Shown here: positions 1 through 13,391 of the stretch, one piece after another
How positions within the stretch are numbered: position 1 is the stretch's first letter
How the letters are laid out: each line of letters starts with the position of its first letter
Source: Amyelois transitella
Taxonomy: Eukaryota > Arthropoda > Insecta > Lepidoptera > Pyralidae
Direction of reading: 5' to 3'
DNA length: 64,000 nt
Assembly (NCBI RefSeq): GCF_032362555.1
Contig: NC_083519.1
Coordinates: 7,457,501-7,521,500 of the forward strand
Program-made: the position numbers and the translations under genes
The notes under the pieces: model-generated
The model's input: only the letters and a program-made list of their open reading frames with translations
Database searches by the model: none
Told to the model about the DNA's origin: nothing

Positions 1-718
1 TAAAATGGCTAAAATATTACTATTGAAAATATGAACATTAACTTGTATATTTGCTTAGTGCAGACTAGTTTCAGTACGGGGTCGATTCAATTAAAGCGCC
101 CCACTTAGTTGCCGAGTTATGTGCGAGTAGTACGTACACTAACGTATGTAACTGTCAACAAAACTTTGAAATGTATTTAACTGCATTAGTACACAACAAA
201 CCTTTGTGGTTTTAACCTAATGCATTATGTGTACCATTGTAATTGTTGTTTTTTTTTTGTAATGATAATAAATAAATAATAACTTGCAAACACGGATTTG
301 ATAAGATTATCAAAAGTCGGTGGCATTTAGATATGGGCCAATTCCATAGAGTTCAAAACTATATCTTTAGAAGTAATTAAGTATTCGTAAATCTGATGTT
401 GCAAGCGATGATGGTGACACAATATCTAGTTTTTATATTGCTTCTCAATTCCAATTCTACAACAGCACTAAAATTGCGATCGATGCAAACATGACGGCTC
501 GTAATTTTTATTGTTAAGCACATGTGGGATTCTATTGTTATATTGAAAGCAGTATTATGAATTCTATAACCAATACGGTGCGAGTAGCCAAAAAAGTCCA
601 TTTAGCAAACATGAAACAAAATGGGCTAAAATCGTGGCTGATGTTGATTAGGACACGTCCATAGCGGTAAGAATGACGAGGGCGAATTTATGACATGCAA
701 ATCTATTTTCGAGGTAAA
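1..718. other. AT-rich intergenic DNA, no gene seen
   Basis: No open frame with family resemblance or codon bias is visible. The stretch is AT-rich with short homopolymer runs. The only longer open frame (377-601, minus) has no recognisable motif. Confidence 0.6.
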
Positions 719-966
719 TTTTTTTTTTTTTTTTTTTTACGGGACAAATTACACAGATTGAGTTAGCCTCGAAGTAAGTTCGAAACTTGTGTTACGAGAT
801 ACTAACTCAACGATACTATATTTTATAACAAATACGTATATAGGTAAACATCCAAGACCCAGGCCAATCAGAAAAAGTTCTTTTCTCATCATGCCCTGGC
901 CGGGATTCGAACCCAGGACCTCTGGTGTCACAGACAAGCGTACTGCCGCTGCGCCACAGAGGCCGT
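719..966 (-). repeat. tRNA-derived SINE, full length
   Basis: On the minus strand the element begins near 966 with a tRNA-like head. It has an A-box-like TGGCGCAGCGG near 950 and a B-box-like GGTTCGAATCC near 905. A tRNA-unrelated body follows, and the 3' end is a poly-A tail (poly-T on the plus strand at about 719-738). This is the standard layout of a Pol III-transcribed SINE. It is not a tRNA gene, because the head runs straight into the body with no normal acceptor stem. Related, more degraded copies lie at 3433-3748, 7374-7689 and 48770-49036. Confidence 0.85.
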
Positions 967-1514
967 CGAAATAATTGAAGTGAAGGATAGCTTTATCAAG
1001 GTTCGTATATAAAAACTCTGAAAAAAAAACCTGACGCATCGACAATCTCTGAATTTGGAAATTTACTGTCGAGTTTACCTTATGGTAGGGCCGTGATATC
1101 TCTGCCCCCACTCTGGTTGGTTGGTTTTACGACAAACGTTATCTCGGCAACTGGTACAGAGCAATGCAAATATTTAAACCTTATTAAATTATAAATGAGG
1201 TCCCCAAGGATCTTCCACTCTTGCGAGATGCGTAGATTGCATGAATTAAGGACCCTTTTTCCTTTAGGCAGAGTATGAAGATATTTATTTATACGAGAAC
1301 AATTATGATTTAAGAAGTTGTTTAATATTACCAGCTTGGAAGAGATCAACCCTACGTTTGTTGGTAGATGAATATGTTTATGTTTTATGAAACATAGATG
1401 TTAGCCGATTCTCAGACCTACTGAATATGCATGCAAAATTTGGTTAAAATCGGTAAAGCCGTTTCGAAGGAGTACGGAGACAAACATTGTGACACGAGAA
1501 CTTTATATATAAGA
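967..1514. other. Non-coding repeat debris
   Basis: No gene seen. The segment 1370-1510 resembles retroelement 3' tails common in moths, with wording around gccgtttcgaaggagta followed by acaaacattgtgac. The minus-strand open frame at 1080-1349 matches no family I recognise. Confidence 0.4.
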
Positions 1515-2669
1515 TATACTAAAGCCAACATAATATGCAGATTAATAAAGTACAGAAATGTGATGTGTTCATATCAGTATCCATACAAATGAAATGGCTA
1601 GTTGCAATTCCGATGATAAATACCTGATCCGTGAAACGTGCGTTGTGGAATTAATTCGCTTGTTTTGATTCGGATTATGACTTCCGTACTTTGTAATGTG
1701 TAGAATTTCAGTTGTAAGCGGATAATCGCATTACTGGGACTTCCGCTTCCGTTTAAATTATAAAACATATTTTTGTTTTAATCCAGTAGGTATATCACTA
1801 GGCCGCTTGTTCACTAGTGTTCATAGCACATGCATATCGTGTAGTTTATAAACGGCGAAAGAATTTTCATTATCGGCTTAGTATTTCCAAAGATTTGTCC
1901 TTACAAACAAACTATTACAGTTATAATTTCTAGAATAGGTAAATTGACGTATAAATGTGTCAGCTACTTCTCTTACCGCATAGATTATGAAAGTGAATAA
2001 AAGGAAAGGTTTATTAATTAGGTATAGGTTCTTAGTAATTCTTCTTTTATGCATATTCATATTAATTTAGACCACTGACAATGTATGCTAAAAAGAAAAT
2101 AATATCTAGTTATAAAAACTAATAAACTTCCTCGAAAACGGATTACGATCCGAAAATAGTTGCTAGCTGCGATGAGGCGGTGACAGCACTAAATTCTCAT
2201 TATTAAGACACTTGACTCCACTCAACTAAGCCCATTTCGTCGCGAGCTAAGTGTTTCTTTTTGGGCTATTCATTATATATTTAATACAAAATGCATTTTA
2301 ACTAATGAATTCTTCTATCTATAAATATTTTACTTCTTATAATAAAAATCCTTTAAGGTTCCTCTTAATAAAGTTATATTTGATTGAATCTTACATACAT
2401 TGCTACTTCTCATTAAACTTTTTGTCAAATAATAATTAAATACATTACAAAATAATAAGGCTAATAAACTTGGGATGCTAGCAACTTGTCACTAATTGAA
2501 TCTCAATTCAATATGTTATTGTATAGCTGAACGTAGCCTTCATTCTTTTCAAGTATTGGCTCTGTCCACCACGTAAAGTATAGAGACGTGAATATAATAT
2601 ATTTGTACCGAAAAAAAAAAATTCACCAACGCTACAGAATAGCATAAATTATATATAATTCTAGGACTG
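1515..2669 (+). repeat. Older third copy of the 1.19-kb TIR element, left terminus missing
   Basis: This segment matches 4267-5420 almost base for base but starts inside the left terminal inverted repeat. It carries several differences from the palindrome copies, for example gtgacagcac against gtgaccgcac near 2183, tatataattct against tatagaattct near 2650, and one extra A in the poly-A run near 2610. It includes a nested copy of the retroposon-like family at about 2455-2605. The 60-residue open frame at 1878-2060 (minus) recurs in all copies and is not supported as a gene. Confidence 0.85.
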
Positions 2670-2892
<223 letters not shown>

Positions 2893-3137
2893 CAGTCCTA
2901 GAATTCTATATAATTTATGCTATTCTGTAGCGTTGGTGAATTTTTTTTTTCGGTACAAATATATTATATTCACGTCTCTATACTTTACGTGGTGGACAGA
3001 GCCAATACTTGAAAAGAATGAAGGCTACGTTCAGCTATACAATAACATATTGAATTGAGATTCAATTAGTGACAAGTTGCTAGCATCCCAAGTTTATTAG
3101 CCTTATTATTTTGTAATGTATTTAATTATTATTTGAC
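2893..3137 (-). repeat. 245-bp inverted fragment of the TIR element
   Basis: This piece matches 5702-5946 directly, including the terminal repeat that starts CAGTCCTAG. It stops abruptly at ttatttgac, where the palindrome arm begins. With the copy at 1515-2669 it forms a second, smaller inverted repeat around the AT tract. Confidence 0.88.
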
Positions 3138-3432
3138 GATACACAGAGCTTCAACATGTTAAACACAGAGTCAGTAAGCTCTGAAGGGAATCACGACGCG
3201 ATCCAACCCAATGCGACTATGTTATAAACAGTTATAGTTAGCTTTGGCTCGTGGCTTCGCACGCTTTAAATATTTTTTCCGTTTAATATTTCAATTTTTT
3301 CCGTTCCCATGGGATTTTCAGAATAAAAAGCACATGTTGTCCTTGGATAATGATTAACTATATTTATACAAAATTTCATTAAAATACATCCAGCCTTTAG
3401 CGAGGTATTGCCGTGAAAACAACTGAAGTGAC

Positions 3433-3748
3433 AAGTTGAGCCGAAAACGTAATAAACAGACTTTCGGATTTACAATTATTTTTATTGATATGAATGGATT
3501 ATGATGATGATGATGGAATTAAGATTTAAAGTTATAAAAGTGAGATTTAAAAATTGTAAAATATAGCAAGCCCTTTGCTTACAGATTGTACCAAAAAGGG
3601 TATATAAATAAATAAAAATAAATATACGGGACAAATAACACAGATTGAGTTAGCGTCGAAATAAGTTCGAGACTTGTGTTACGAGAATAATAAATAACAT
3701 GATCATATCGCAGACAAGCATATTATCGCTGCGCCACAGAGGCCGTCT
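3433..3748 (-). repeat. SINE copy in left palindrome arm (internally deleted)
   Basis: The tRNA-like A-box region (tgcgccacagaggccgtc on the plus strand, near 3730-3747) is kept, but the B-box region is deleted. The shared body and a longer 3' tail (down to about 3433) are present. It is the mirror image of 7374-7689. Confidence 0.75.
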
Positions 3749-4226
3749 GTAGATAAGTAGGTATATACAGAAGTGTACACAGCATTCCCCATGGGTCGAA
3801 TCGAAATGTCGAAAAGATAATTAAATTTCCATACAATTTGTATCGATCGTTTGTTTACAATGAAGACCATTATTTTAATGTCGATGTCGATTCATGGAAT
3901 CCTATTGGAAAAAATGACCGTGCCCAATAAAAATATAAATGCTTATACAGTACCCTCTGTAAGCATATATATATATATATATATCCTTTTTGTTATACAT
4001 TGTATAACGTGACAACATACTAAGCGATTCGGCATAACAGCTGCGACCCGACCCGGCATAATTTTCGACTTATGCTACCTTCTACCGCTACCCTACAAGC
4101 GTTTTTTTCCATTTTCACTTAACACAAGCAGTAAACGAGTGGAGTAACTACTTTTATTATTAAAATCAATTCGTCACGTTAAAAAACTTAAAGTCAAACA
4201 AAAATCACGTCACTCAATTTTTAATT

Positions 4227-5420
4227 CAGTCCTAGAATTCTATATAATTTATGCTATTCTGTAGCGTATACTAAAGCCAACATAATATGCAGATTAATAA
4301 GGTACAGAAATGTGATGTGTTCATATCAGTATCCATACAAATGAAATGGCTAGTTGCAATTCCGATGATAAATACCTGATCCGTGAAACGTGCGTTGTGG
4401 AATTAATTCGCTTGTTTTGATTCGGATTATGACTTCCGTACTTTGTAATGTGTAGAATTTCAGTTGTAAGCGGATAATCGCATTACTGGGACTTCCGCTT
4501 CCGTTTAAATTATAAAACATATTTTTGTTTTAATCCAGTAGGTATATCACTAGGCCGCTTGTTCACTAGTGTTCATAGCACATGCATATCGTGTAGTTTA
4601 TAAACGGCGAAAGAATTTTCATTATCGGCTTAGTATTTCCAAAGATTTGTCCTTACAAACAAACTATTACAGTTATAATTTCTAGAATAGGTAAATTGAC
4701 GTATAAATGTGTCAGCTACTTCTCTTACCGCATAGATTATGAAAGTGAATAAAAGGAAAGGTTTATTAATTAGGTATAGGTTCTTAGTAATTCTTCTTTT
4801 ATGCATATTCATATTAATTTAGACCACTGACAATGTATGCTAAAAAGAAAATAATATCTAGTTATAAAAACTAATAAACTTCCTCGAAAACGGATTACGA
4901 TCCGAAAATAGTTGCTAGCTGCGATGAGGCGGTGACCGCACTAAATTCTCATTATTAAGACACTTGACTCCACTCAACTAAGCCCATTTCGTCGCGAGCT
5001 AAGTGTTTCTTTTTGGGCTATTCATTATATATTTAATACAAAATGCATTTTAACTAATGAATTCTTCTATCTATAAATATTTTACTTCTTATAATAAAAA
5101 TCCTTTAAGGTTCCTCTTAATAAAGTTATATTTGATTGAATCTTACATACATTGCTACTTCTCATTAAACTTTTTGTCAAATAATAATTAAATACATTAC
5201 AAAATAATAAGGCTAATAAACTTGGGATGCTAGCAACTTGTCACTAATTGAATCTCAATTCAATATGTTATTGTATAGCTGAACGTAGCCTTCATTCTTT
5301 TCAAGTATTGGCTCTGTCCACCACGTAAAGTATAGAGACGTGAATATAATATATTTGTACCGAAAAAAAAAATTCACCAACGCTACAGAATAGCATAAAT
5401 TATATAGAATTCTAGGACTG
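4227..5420 (+). mobile_element. 1,194-bp non-autonomous DNA transposon candidate with 40-bp TIRs
   Basis: Both ends carry the same 40-bp inverted repeat, beginning CAGTCCTAGAATTCTATATA at 4227 and mirrored at 5381-5420. The interior has no transposase-like frame, only a 60-residue open frame at 4630-4812 (minus) and a nested retroposon-like copy. The flanks are AATT on both sides, which could be a 4-bp target duplication but is uninformative in such AT-rich DNA. The ends do not match a superfamily I can name; CAG...CTG termini would fit hAT, but no 8-bp duplication was seen. Confidence 0.7.
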
Positions 5421-5701
<281 letters not shown>

Positions 5702-6895
5702 CAGTCCTAGAATTCTATATAATTTATGCTATTCTGTAGCGTTGGTGAATTTTTTTTTTCGGTACAAATATATTATATTCACGTCTCTATACTTTACGTG
5801 GTGGACAGAGCCAATACTTGAAAAGAATGAAGGCTACGTTCAGCTATACAATAACATATTGAATTGAGATTCAATTAGTGACAAGTTGCTAGCATCCCAA
5901 GTTTATTAGCCTTATTATTTTGTAATGTATTTAATTATTATTTGACAAAAAGTTTAATGAGAAGTAGCAATGTATGTAAGATTCAATCAAATATAACTTT
6001 ATTAAGAGGAACCTTAAAGGATTTTTATTATAAGAAGTAAAATATTTATAGATAGAAGAATTCATTAGTTAAAATGCATTTTGTATTAAATATATAATGA
6101 ATAGCCCAAAAAGAAACACTTAGCTCGCGACGAAATGGGCTTAGTTGAGTGGAGTCAAGTGTCTTAATAATGAGAATTTAGTGCGGTCACCGCCTCATCG
6201 CAGCTAGCAACTATTTTCGGATCGTAATCCGTTTTCGAGGAAGTTTATTAGTTTTTATAACTAGATATTATTTTCTTTTTAGCATACATTGTCAGTGGTC
6301 TAAATTAATATGAATATGCATAAAAGAAGAATTACTAAGAACCTATACCTAATTAATAAACCTTTCCTTTTATTCACTTTCATAATCTATGCGGTAAGAG
6401 AAGTAGCTGACACATTTATACGTCAATTTACCTATTCTAGAAATTATAACTGTAATAGTTTGTTTGTAAGGACAAATCTTTGGAAATACTAAGCCGATAA
6501 TGAAAATTCTTTCGCCGTTTATAAACTACACGATATGCATGTGCTATGAACACTAGTGAACAAGCGGCCTAGTGATATACCTACTGGATTAAAACAAAAA
6601 TATGTTTTATAATTTAAACGGAAGCGGAAGTCCCAGTAATGCGATTATCCGCTTACAACTGAAATTCTACACATTACAAAGTACGGAAGTCATAATCCGA
6701 ATCAAAACAAGCGAATTAATTCCACAACGCACGTTTCACGGATCAGGTATTTATCATCGGAATTGCAACTAGCCATTTCATTTGTATGGATACTGATATG
6801 AACACATCACATTTCTGTACCTTATTAATCTGCATATTATGTTGGCTTTAGTATACGCTACAGAATAGCATAAATTATATAGAATTCTAGGACTG
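5702..6895 (-). mobile_element. Inverted second copy of the 1,194-bp TIR element
   Basis: Reverse complement of 4227-5420, with the same 40-bp terminal inverted repeats. The open frame at 6310-6492 (plus) is the same 60-residue frame seen in the other copies and has no family resemblance. Confidence 0.7.
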
Positions 6896-7373
6896 AATTA
6901 AAAATTGAGTGACGTGATTTTTGTTTGACTTTAAGTTTTTTAACGTGACGAATTGATTTTAATAATAAAAGTAGTTACTCCACTCGTTTACTGCTTGTGT
7001 TAAGTGAAAATGGAAAAAAACGCTTGTAGGGTAGCGGTAGAAGGTAGCATAAGTCGAAAATTATGCCGGGTCGGGTCGCAGCTGTTATGCCGAATCGCTT
7101 AGTATGTTGTCACGTTATACAATGTATAACAAAAAGGATATATATATATATATATATGCTTACAGAGGGTACTGTATAAGCATTTATATTTTTATTGGGC
7201 ACGGTCATTTTTTCCAATAGGATTCCATGAATCGACATCGACATTAAAATAATGGTCTTCATTGTAAACAAACGATCGATACAAATTGTATGGAAATTTA
7301 ATTATCTTTTCGACATTTCGATTCGACCCATGGGGAATGCTGTGTACACTTCTGTATATACCTACTTATCTAC

Positions 7374-7689
7374 AGACGGCCTCTGTGGCGCAGCGATAAT
7401 ATGCTTGTCTGCGATATGATCATGTTATTTATTATTCTCGTAACACAAGTCTCGAACTTATTTCGACGCTAACTCAATCTGTGTTATTTGTCCCGTATAT
7501 TTATTTTTATTTATTTATATACCCTTTTTGGTACAATCTGTAAGCAAAGGGCTTGCTATATTTTACAATTTTTAAATCTCACTTTTATAACTTTAAATCT
7601 TAATTCCATCATCATCATCATAATCCATTCATATCAATAAAAATAATTGTAAATCCGAAAGTCTGTTTATTACGTTTTCGGCTCAACTT
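7374..7689 (+). repeat. SINE copy in right palindrome arm (internally deleted)
   Basis: Mirror image of 3433-3748. It starts gacggcctctgtggcgcagc and lacks the B-box segment. The 3' body and tail are like those of the copy at 48770-49036. Confidence 0.75.
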
Positions 7690-8938
7690 GTCACTTCAGT
7701 TGTTTTCACGGCAATACCTCGCTAAAGGCTGGATGTATTTTAATGAAATTTTGTATAAATATAGTTAATCATTATCCAAGGACAACATGTGCTTTTTATT
7801 CTGAAAATCCCATGGGAACGGAAAAAATTGAAATATTAAACGGAAAAAATATTTAAAGCGTGCGAAGCCACGAGCCAAAGCTAACTATAACTGTTTATAA
7901 CATAGTCGCATTGGGTTGGATCGCGTCGTGATTCCCTTCAGAGCTTACTGACTCTGTGTTTAACATGTTGAAGCTCTGTGTATCGTTATATCAGGGATCA
8001 AGACGTGACAGGGTATATTTGGCTTCGGAGCTTTGATTCCGGATCCTGGAAATCCAGGGATAGCCCTCGGGTTAATATAATTATAGTGAGGTGATTAAAT
8101 TCATTTTTATGCGGTGTATTCGAATATCATCCTTAGTAGTTATCGGCTTAAGTTAACTTAAGTTTTTCTAATCATTGTATATTTTTTTTTCTCGTAAAGT
8201 ACTTAATTATATTTTTTATATAAATTTGTTTTTCAGTGATTTTTGTTTAGGTCATATTTAGCTTTACTTCTACATTATTTATTGAGACTCAAATTTTTTA
8301 TTTCGCAAAATTCCATCGAAATTTATTGTCTAACTTACCTACTTATATGTTAGACGGGTATTACGAAATAATTCACAAATATTTTTTTTTTCCCAAACAT
8401 ATTCATGAGCACTTAAATCCAAAATAACAAGGTAGAAGTTATCCAGATCCGACTTAAGGAATTTTAAACAGGCGCTGTCAAAGAAATAAATTCTTGTAGT
8501 CGTAATGCTAAAGTTTGAAGGATTCTGAAAGGATGCCAGAAATTCCTCTAACATTCAAAGAGCCGACGGCTCATTTTCTGGGACTAATTTGACCACGAAA
8601 ATTGTAGCTAGTGCTTTAGACCAAGAGTAAACCTAAAAGTAAAAGTAATTAGGTAAGTATAATGCTTTCTAAAAGAGCACATCACAAATATAAAACAATA
8701 GTACAGTACAAATTTTTATCACGACTTAAATATGATAATTTACAGTTTTTATGACTTCATTCTCTTAGGGATTTCAAAATAAATTATTCTTACAGGATAT
8801 ATCTCATCTCTCTAGAGTGTATTCACTTCTCTTTTCGCTTGGGTGCCCGCTGCATTTATCAATGTCCTGCTATGCCATATACGAGTAGTTAGGTACTTAT
8901 CAGCAAAGGTAACCTAGGCTTCACATACATTCATCATT

Positions 8939-9010
8939 AAGCCAAGAACGTGGTCTTCGAGACTATTAGCTCTGTCTTCTCCGTATGGTATAAAGACGTG
9001 ATTGCTGAAA
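8939..9010 (+). repeat. Retroposon-like family fragment
   Basis: Short degraded match to the family core (gaacgtgg, gactattagctctgtc, ataaagacgtgat), best seen complete at 49204-49468. Confidence 0.6.
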
Positions 9011-9744
9011 AATACAAGTTATCTTGTGTATTTCTAGTTGTGTGGCGAAAGGGGTTTGTCAGGCAAAAGGATAAAGGAAAATATAAAAGTTAACATCCGT
9101 ATAATCAAACTTTTATAATGGGATTTAAAGGAAGTTACATTAGTTAAGTTACTTATGTGTACAAGGTTTCATTCATTGAAATTTTTAGGAGGATGATGTT
9201 TCGAACACTGGGACATATTTTTTACGGGATTGACCGAGCAAATAGTCTCGAAAGACAGAAAGGCCACGTACAGCTTACGTGCCATTCGACTTGTTGATGA
9301 GATTGCGAGCCAGATAGTAACAAAGAACTTAGTCCATACAAAAGATTGGTGTGATTGTCTTTTGTTTGTAATTAATAAAAAGCACTCTACACATTTCGAT
9401 GACATTTTTCACAGAAATTCCTGAAAGTGTACTAACCCATAACAATATTGTGTCGAGTCAAAACTAATGGTAGCCTTACTAACAGAACATAAACTTATAT
9501 TAATTATTTTATCAGAAGTAAACTACAAACTTTACCTAATTCAATTTACCAACTTCCATCATTATCTTTGTGGTTATTAATTGTAATTATATGGAAAACT
9601 GACTGACTTCGTGGTTAGTATTTTGACGCGAGTTTCAATTTGATTAAACTTAATTTAATTTCACTACTTTGTTTATTTCCTGTAAATTTATTGCGAGTTT
9701 TTACTATCACTACATAGCATAAAGCAAAGTTGCTTCCCTTGGCA

Positions 9745-9868
9745 GTCCCATTGGGATTCCTCTTGAAGGTGATGCCAACCCATACAACTGAACGTGGACC
9801 TTTAGTCTTTTCGAGACTGTTGGCTCTGTCCGCAAGGAATACTTTATTCAGAGACGTGATAATATATT
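9745..9868 (+). repeat. Retroposon-like family, 3' half
   Basis: Contains the core ctgaacgtgg, gagactgttggctctgtcc and agagacgtgat in the order seen in full copies. Confidence 0.7.
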
Positions 9869-9882
9869 CATTATTATGAGAC

Positions 9883-10151
9883 ACTAGCTGTGCCCGCGAC
9901 TTTGTCCGCGTGGAATAGTTATTATGGGCATCATTGAAGACCTTAAGGATGAATAATTTGCCCCGTTTTTTTTTTCACATTTTCCTTACTTCCCACTTAT
10001 AGTTGCAGCGTGATGTTATATAGCCTTAAGCCTTCCTTGATATAAGGTCTATTCAACGTAAAAATATTTTTTCAAGTTGAACCAGTAGTTCCTGAGATTA
10101 GTGCGTTCAAACAAACAAACAAACTCTTCAGCCTTATAATATTAGTATAGA
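9883..10151 (-). mobile_element. Non-autonomous Helitron-like element
   Basis: On the minus strand it starts TCTATACTAATATTATAAGG and ends CGGGCACAGCTAGT, the TC...CTAGT termini typical of lepidopteran non-autonomous Helitrons. The body includes the widespread gttcctgagattag block (plus-strand reading ctactggtt...). It has no coding capacity. A sister copy on the plus strand is at 31492-31655. Confidence 0.72.
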
Positions 10152-10966
10152 TTACAAACATAAATTTCACAACGTTAGACGCCGAATAAATTACATAAAA
10201 CTAACTTTAGTGCCGCTTTCAAAGCGTCAGTGCTGAAGAAGCGGCGATACACTCAAATACTCATTTTCAACTCGGGACGTGTGTCATGGATCCAATTACC
10301 TAAGAGATTGGATTCTTATGACAAATGGAAACTATAGTAATACTTGTATCAGCACTAAGCAGAATAACGCAAAAGATCAAATAAATGTAAAGTAGGTATG
10401 TAAATTCAGAATGTGGGACCTATTATAAGGGTTCACTAATTGGCCAAAATCATCCGTTCCATTACGGTCGCTTCCCTTTCAAATTTGTTTGCCTGTTAAT
10501 AGTAAGGCTCATTTGTTAGGAGAGGACAAAAATTTCCTAATCTCTAGGCATTATACCTATGATGTCTTTGTTTGTTTAGCTATTCTGATGACGCTTTATG
10601 CAATAAAAAGAGGGGAAGTGTGAAATAACCTGCGTTGAACTTCTAGGCGAAGTTACTACTACTACTAACGAAGCTACTGTCTGAAAATGTTCATGTATTG
10701 GATGCCCAAAGACATAAGGTAGGGCGAAATAGGATCTTTTTATTTAATAAAAGTGGCATGGGAAATCAAGAGGAAAAAAAGGTTTACCATAATACAAGTC
10801 CCCCAACTTACCAGCTCAATCTGTGTTACTTGTCTCGTATTATTAAACTAATACAGAAATTAAGTATTTTTAAACTTTTCATTCAACAGTGGGCCTAATC
10901 TTAATTCATTCATTCCATCTTTTCCATGGATGTGCGACTTCAGGTCACATTTTACGACTACGCTAA

Positions 10967-11100
10967 ACCTGTCACTAATTGAATCTCAATTCCATAATTT
11001 AGCTATACAGCTGAACATGAACTTTTAGTCTTTTCAAGACTGTTGGCTCTGTATACCCTGCAAAGAATATAGACGTGACTGTATATATACGTATGTAATG
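10967..11100 (+). repeat. Retroposon-like family, 3' half
   Basis: Reads from cctgtcactaattgaatctc through gactgttggctctgtatacc to agacgtgactg, ending in a TATG-rich tail. Confidence 0.75.
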
Positions 11101-11162
11101 TATTCAATTGATTCTACAAAACTTCATAATAATTTATGAAGTATTGTAGAATCAATTGAATA
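11101..11162. repeat. 29-bp near-perfect hairpin
   Basis: Arms 11101-11129 and 11134-11162 are reverse complements with one mismatch, and the loop is 4 nt (taat). Flanked on the left by a retroposon-like tail. Confidence 0.9.
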
Positions 11163-11719
11163 AAATATAAATACCTACGACACGAGTTCAAATAATTTTG
11201 CTCTTCTTCTGAGTAGAACCTTAAGAAACTGCAATTACTAAGTTCTTCGTAATTATTTTAAGTACATTTATCGCGTCCCTAAGTTCTAAAAACTTCCTAC
11301 AGTAAGTATTTGAATAATTTAATTGTTTGAACGTCTAAAATACTTGTGCTTATCTGTTAGTCAAAAGATGTTCTTCACGCTCTTCTTCATTCAGAAAGAT
11401 GATTATGCTGAATGATGATGGTTCTCGTTTTGTACTTAAAACTATGTTACTTATATTAATGATAATAGTTATTTCAACACATATGACAACTAAATATGAT
11501 ACTGCGGAGACTAGTCCGCACTTTTTGTTGCTGTATGAGTAAACAGCACCAGTTGGATTCATAGTAAGCGACTCACGTCTGACCTCCGCAACGTTAGCAA
11601 AATCAAAAAGTGCCTTTACTCTTTAAATTATAAGAAATATTATTTTTTCGGTGGGAATCCACCTTGGCCATGCACCAATGATTATAGTCAAAGTTATTTA
11701 CATTAGTTTGAATAAAAAC

Positions 11720-11970
11720 CGATGCTCTGACGGTGAGGGAAAACATCGTAAAGAAACCTGCACATTCAGGCAACTGCATGTGTTACCACGATCGGTCCAA
11801 TGTGGGTCAAGTTTACCTGCAAATGTTGCGGAGTATAGATGCGAGCGCTTTGTGTAAAAACATGACTCACCCAATTCAGGATCCATGATCAAAGGCATAC
11901 CCCGGGCCTCTTTCCTCTCCAGAGTGATGAGTATGCAACCGGGAGTAGAGCCAGGAGGAAGAAGATTCCG
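11720..11970. repeat. Retroelement 3'-region-like segment
   Basis: Contains phrases shared with 29425-29500, 61738-61825 and 63298-63375 (for example the gggcctc...ctccagag...atgcaacc pattern) and a gagggaaaacatcgtaaaga block typical of moth retroelement tails. Inferred to be a dispersed retroelement fragment; no protein frame is supported. Confidence 0.45.
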
Positions 11971-13340
11971 TTTTCTTTGGTACAGATATAGTAAATTTAA
12001 AATAAGATAAGTATGTACGATAATGAGAAAACAAACATACCAACTTACGAACGGTCCCTGAATAAATTGGAATAAAGTCAACAGCCCCATACAAGATAAC
12101 AAATACTGATTCATATTGTTTATGTTATGGGCATTGTTATTAATACCTGCCCAAAATGAAGTATATAACGAGTAGGTACGTATATGTCATCGAGTATGTT
12201 TAAAATGGATCGTATAATTAAAGGGTTATTACATTTTTTTCAGCTTAATTTAGCCAGGCAGTTCTTAGTTTTAATATTGTGAAGTGAGAAACTAATGGAT
12301 TGTTAAACGTGCGCAATGCTTGAGAGATAAATCAAATTAATCCTACAAATAATAGTACATTTATTTAGTTCAAAATTAAATATTAAAAGTTATTGGGGGT
12401 GTTTATGCTTTAAAGTCGAGGATTTTCACAATCATCTGGCTTTGAAATGGTATTTTTAAAACTGAAACAATTATTTTATCAATATTTGGTTTATCTCTTG
12501 TGGAAAATACTTATTTTGCTCTTTGTTTAGGTAATACTTACGTAATACTTCAGAAAATAATAAAGACTCATCCATCTGTATTCCTAGAGGAGGATATCAT
12601 GGAAAGGAAACGTATTAAACAGTGGCGGAGCGAGACTACTTACTGTGCGCCCAGCCAGTGCAAACTTGCTAAATAGATTTTAGGCCTACTTTGAAAATGT
12701 TCTTTATTACACAGGAGAACTTCATTGATTAAGGTATTTGCAACATTTTTCTTTCCGCGTAGTCTTTCCTCGTATAAATATGACTGTTTCATGTTTTGGA
12801 AGGCACAATAATTATAAAATATTCAGGAAAATGCACAGTTTTTATTAAGAGATCACCAAGGGTCGAACTTGGATTGATTACATGTAACATTATCCGTACA
12901 AAAAAAATCTTAAAATAAATTTCTGCGCCCCTTAAAAATCTATGCCCTGTTTCTGAACACTGCTTACATTCCTAGTTACGTCTCTGATATTATTAATCGT
13001 CGACTACCAAATTACGAAACAAGGAAAATTGATCGCGTATCGTTCCACATAAATATCTTGGCTTGAGATAAGCAATGGATAATGGAGATTATCTTGTACT
13101 TCCCTATATTTATAAGGATAATGTATATTTATACATCCCGAAGCCACTAAAACGACTTATGGTAATTGAAATTTTGGTTTTTGTCTTATATCATTACAAA
13201 TACGCCTGCGGCTCCGCCCACGTTGAAAGGTTTTCTTTTTTCCAAAATTCCATTCACGCAATTTCGGAAAATGTTCTCATAATACACCTCCTAAAGAATC
13301 TTGAATGATGAATGACCAATTTAAAATCTCTGGAAATAGT

Positions 13341-13391
13341 AAACGCACTGACAGTACAAACCTAAGGGAGGTTTGTACTGTCTGTGCGTTT
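13341..13391. repeat. 23-bp near-perfect hairpin
   Basis: Arms 13341-13363 and 13369-13391 pair with one mismatch around a 5-nt loop (aaggg). It lies inside repeat-like DNA. Confidence 0.9.

Noticed and set aside
900-966. tRNA-like sequence with A and B boxes on the minus strand
   Set aside because: It is joined to a SINE body and poly-A tail and occurs in truncated form elsewhere, so it is a SINE head, not a tRNA gene.
1878-2060. Repeated 60-residue open frame (also at 4630-4812 and 6310-6492)
   Set aside because: Its conservation follows from the copied DNA element. Composition and length give no sign of a protein.
11698-12114. 138-codon minus-strand frame
   Set aside because: Lies over a dispersed retroelement-like segment; no coding motif.
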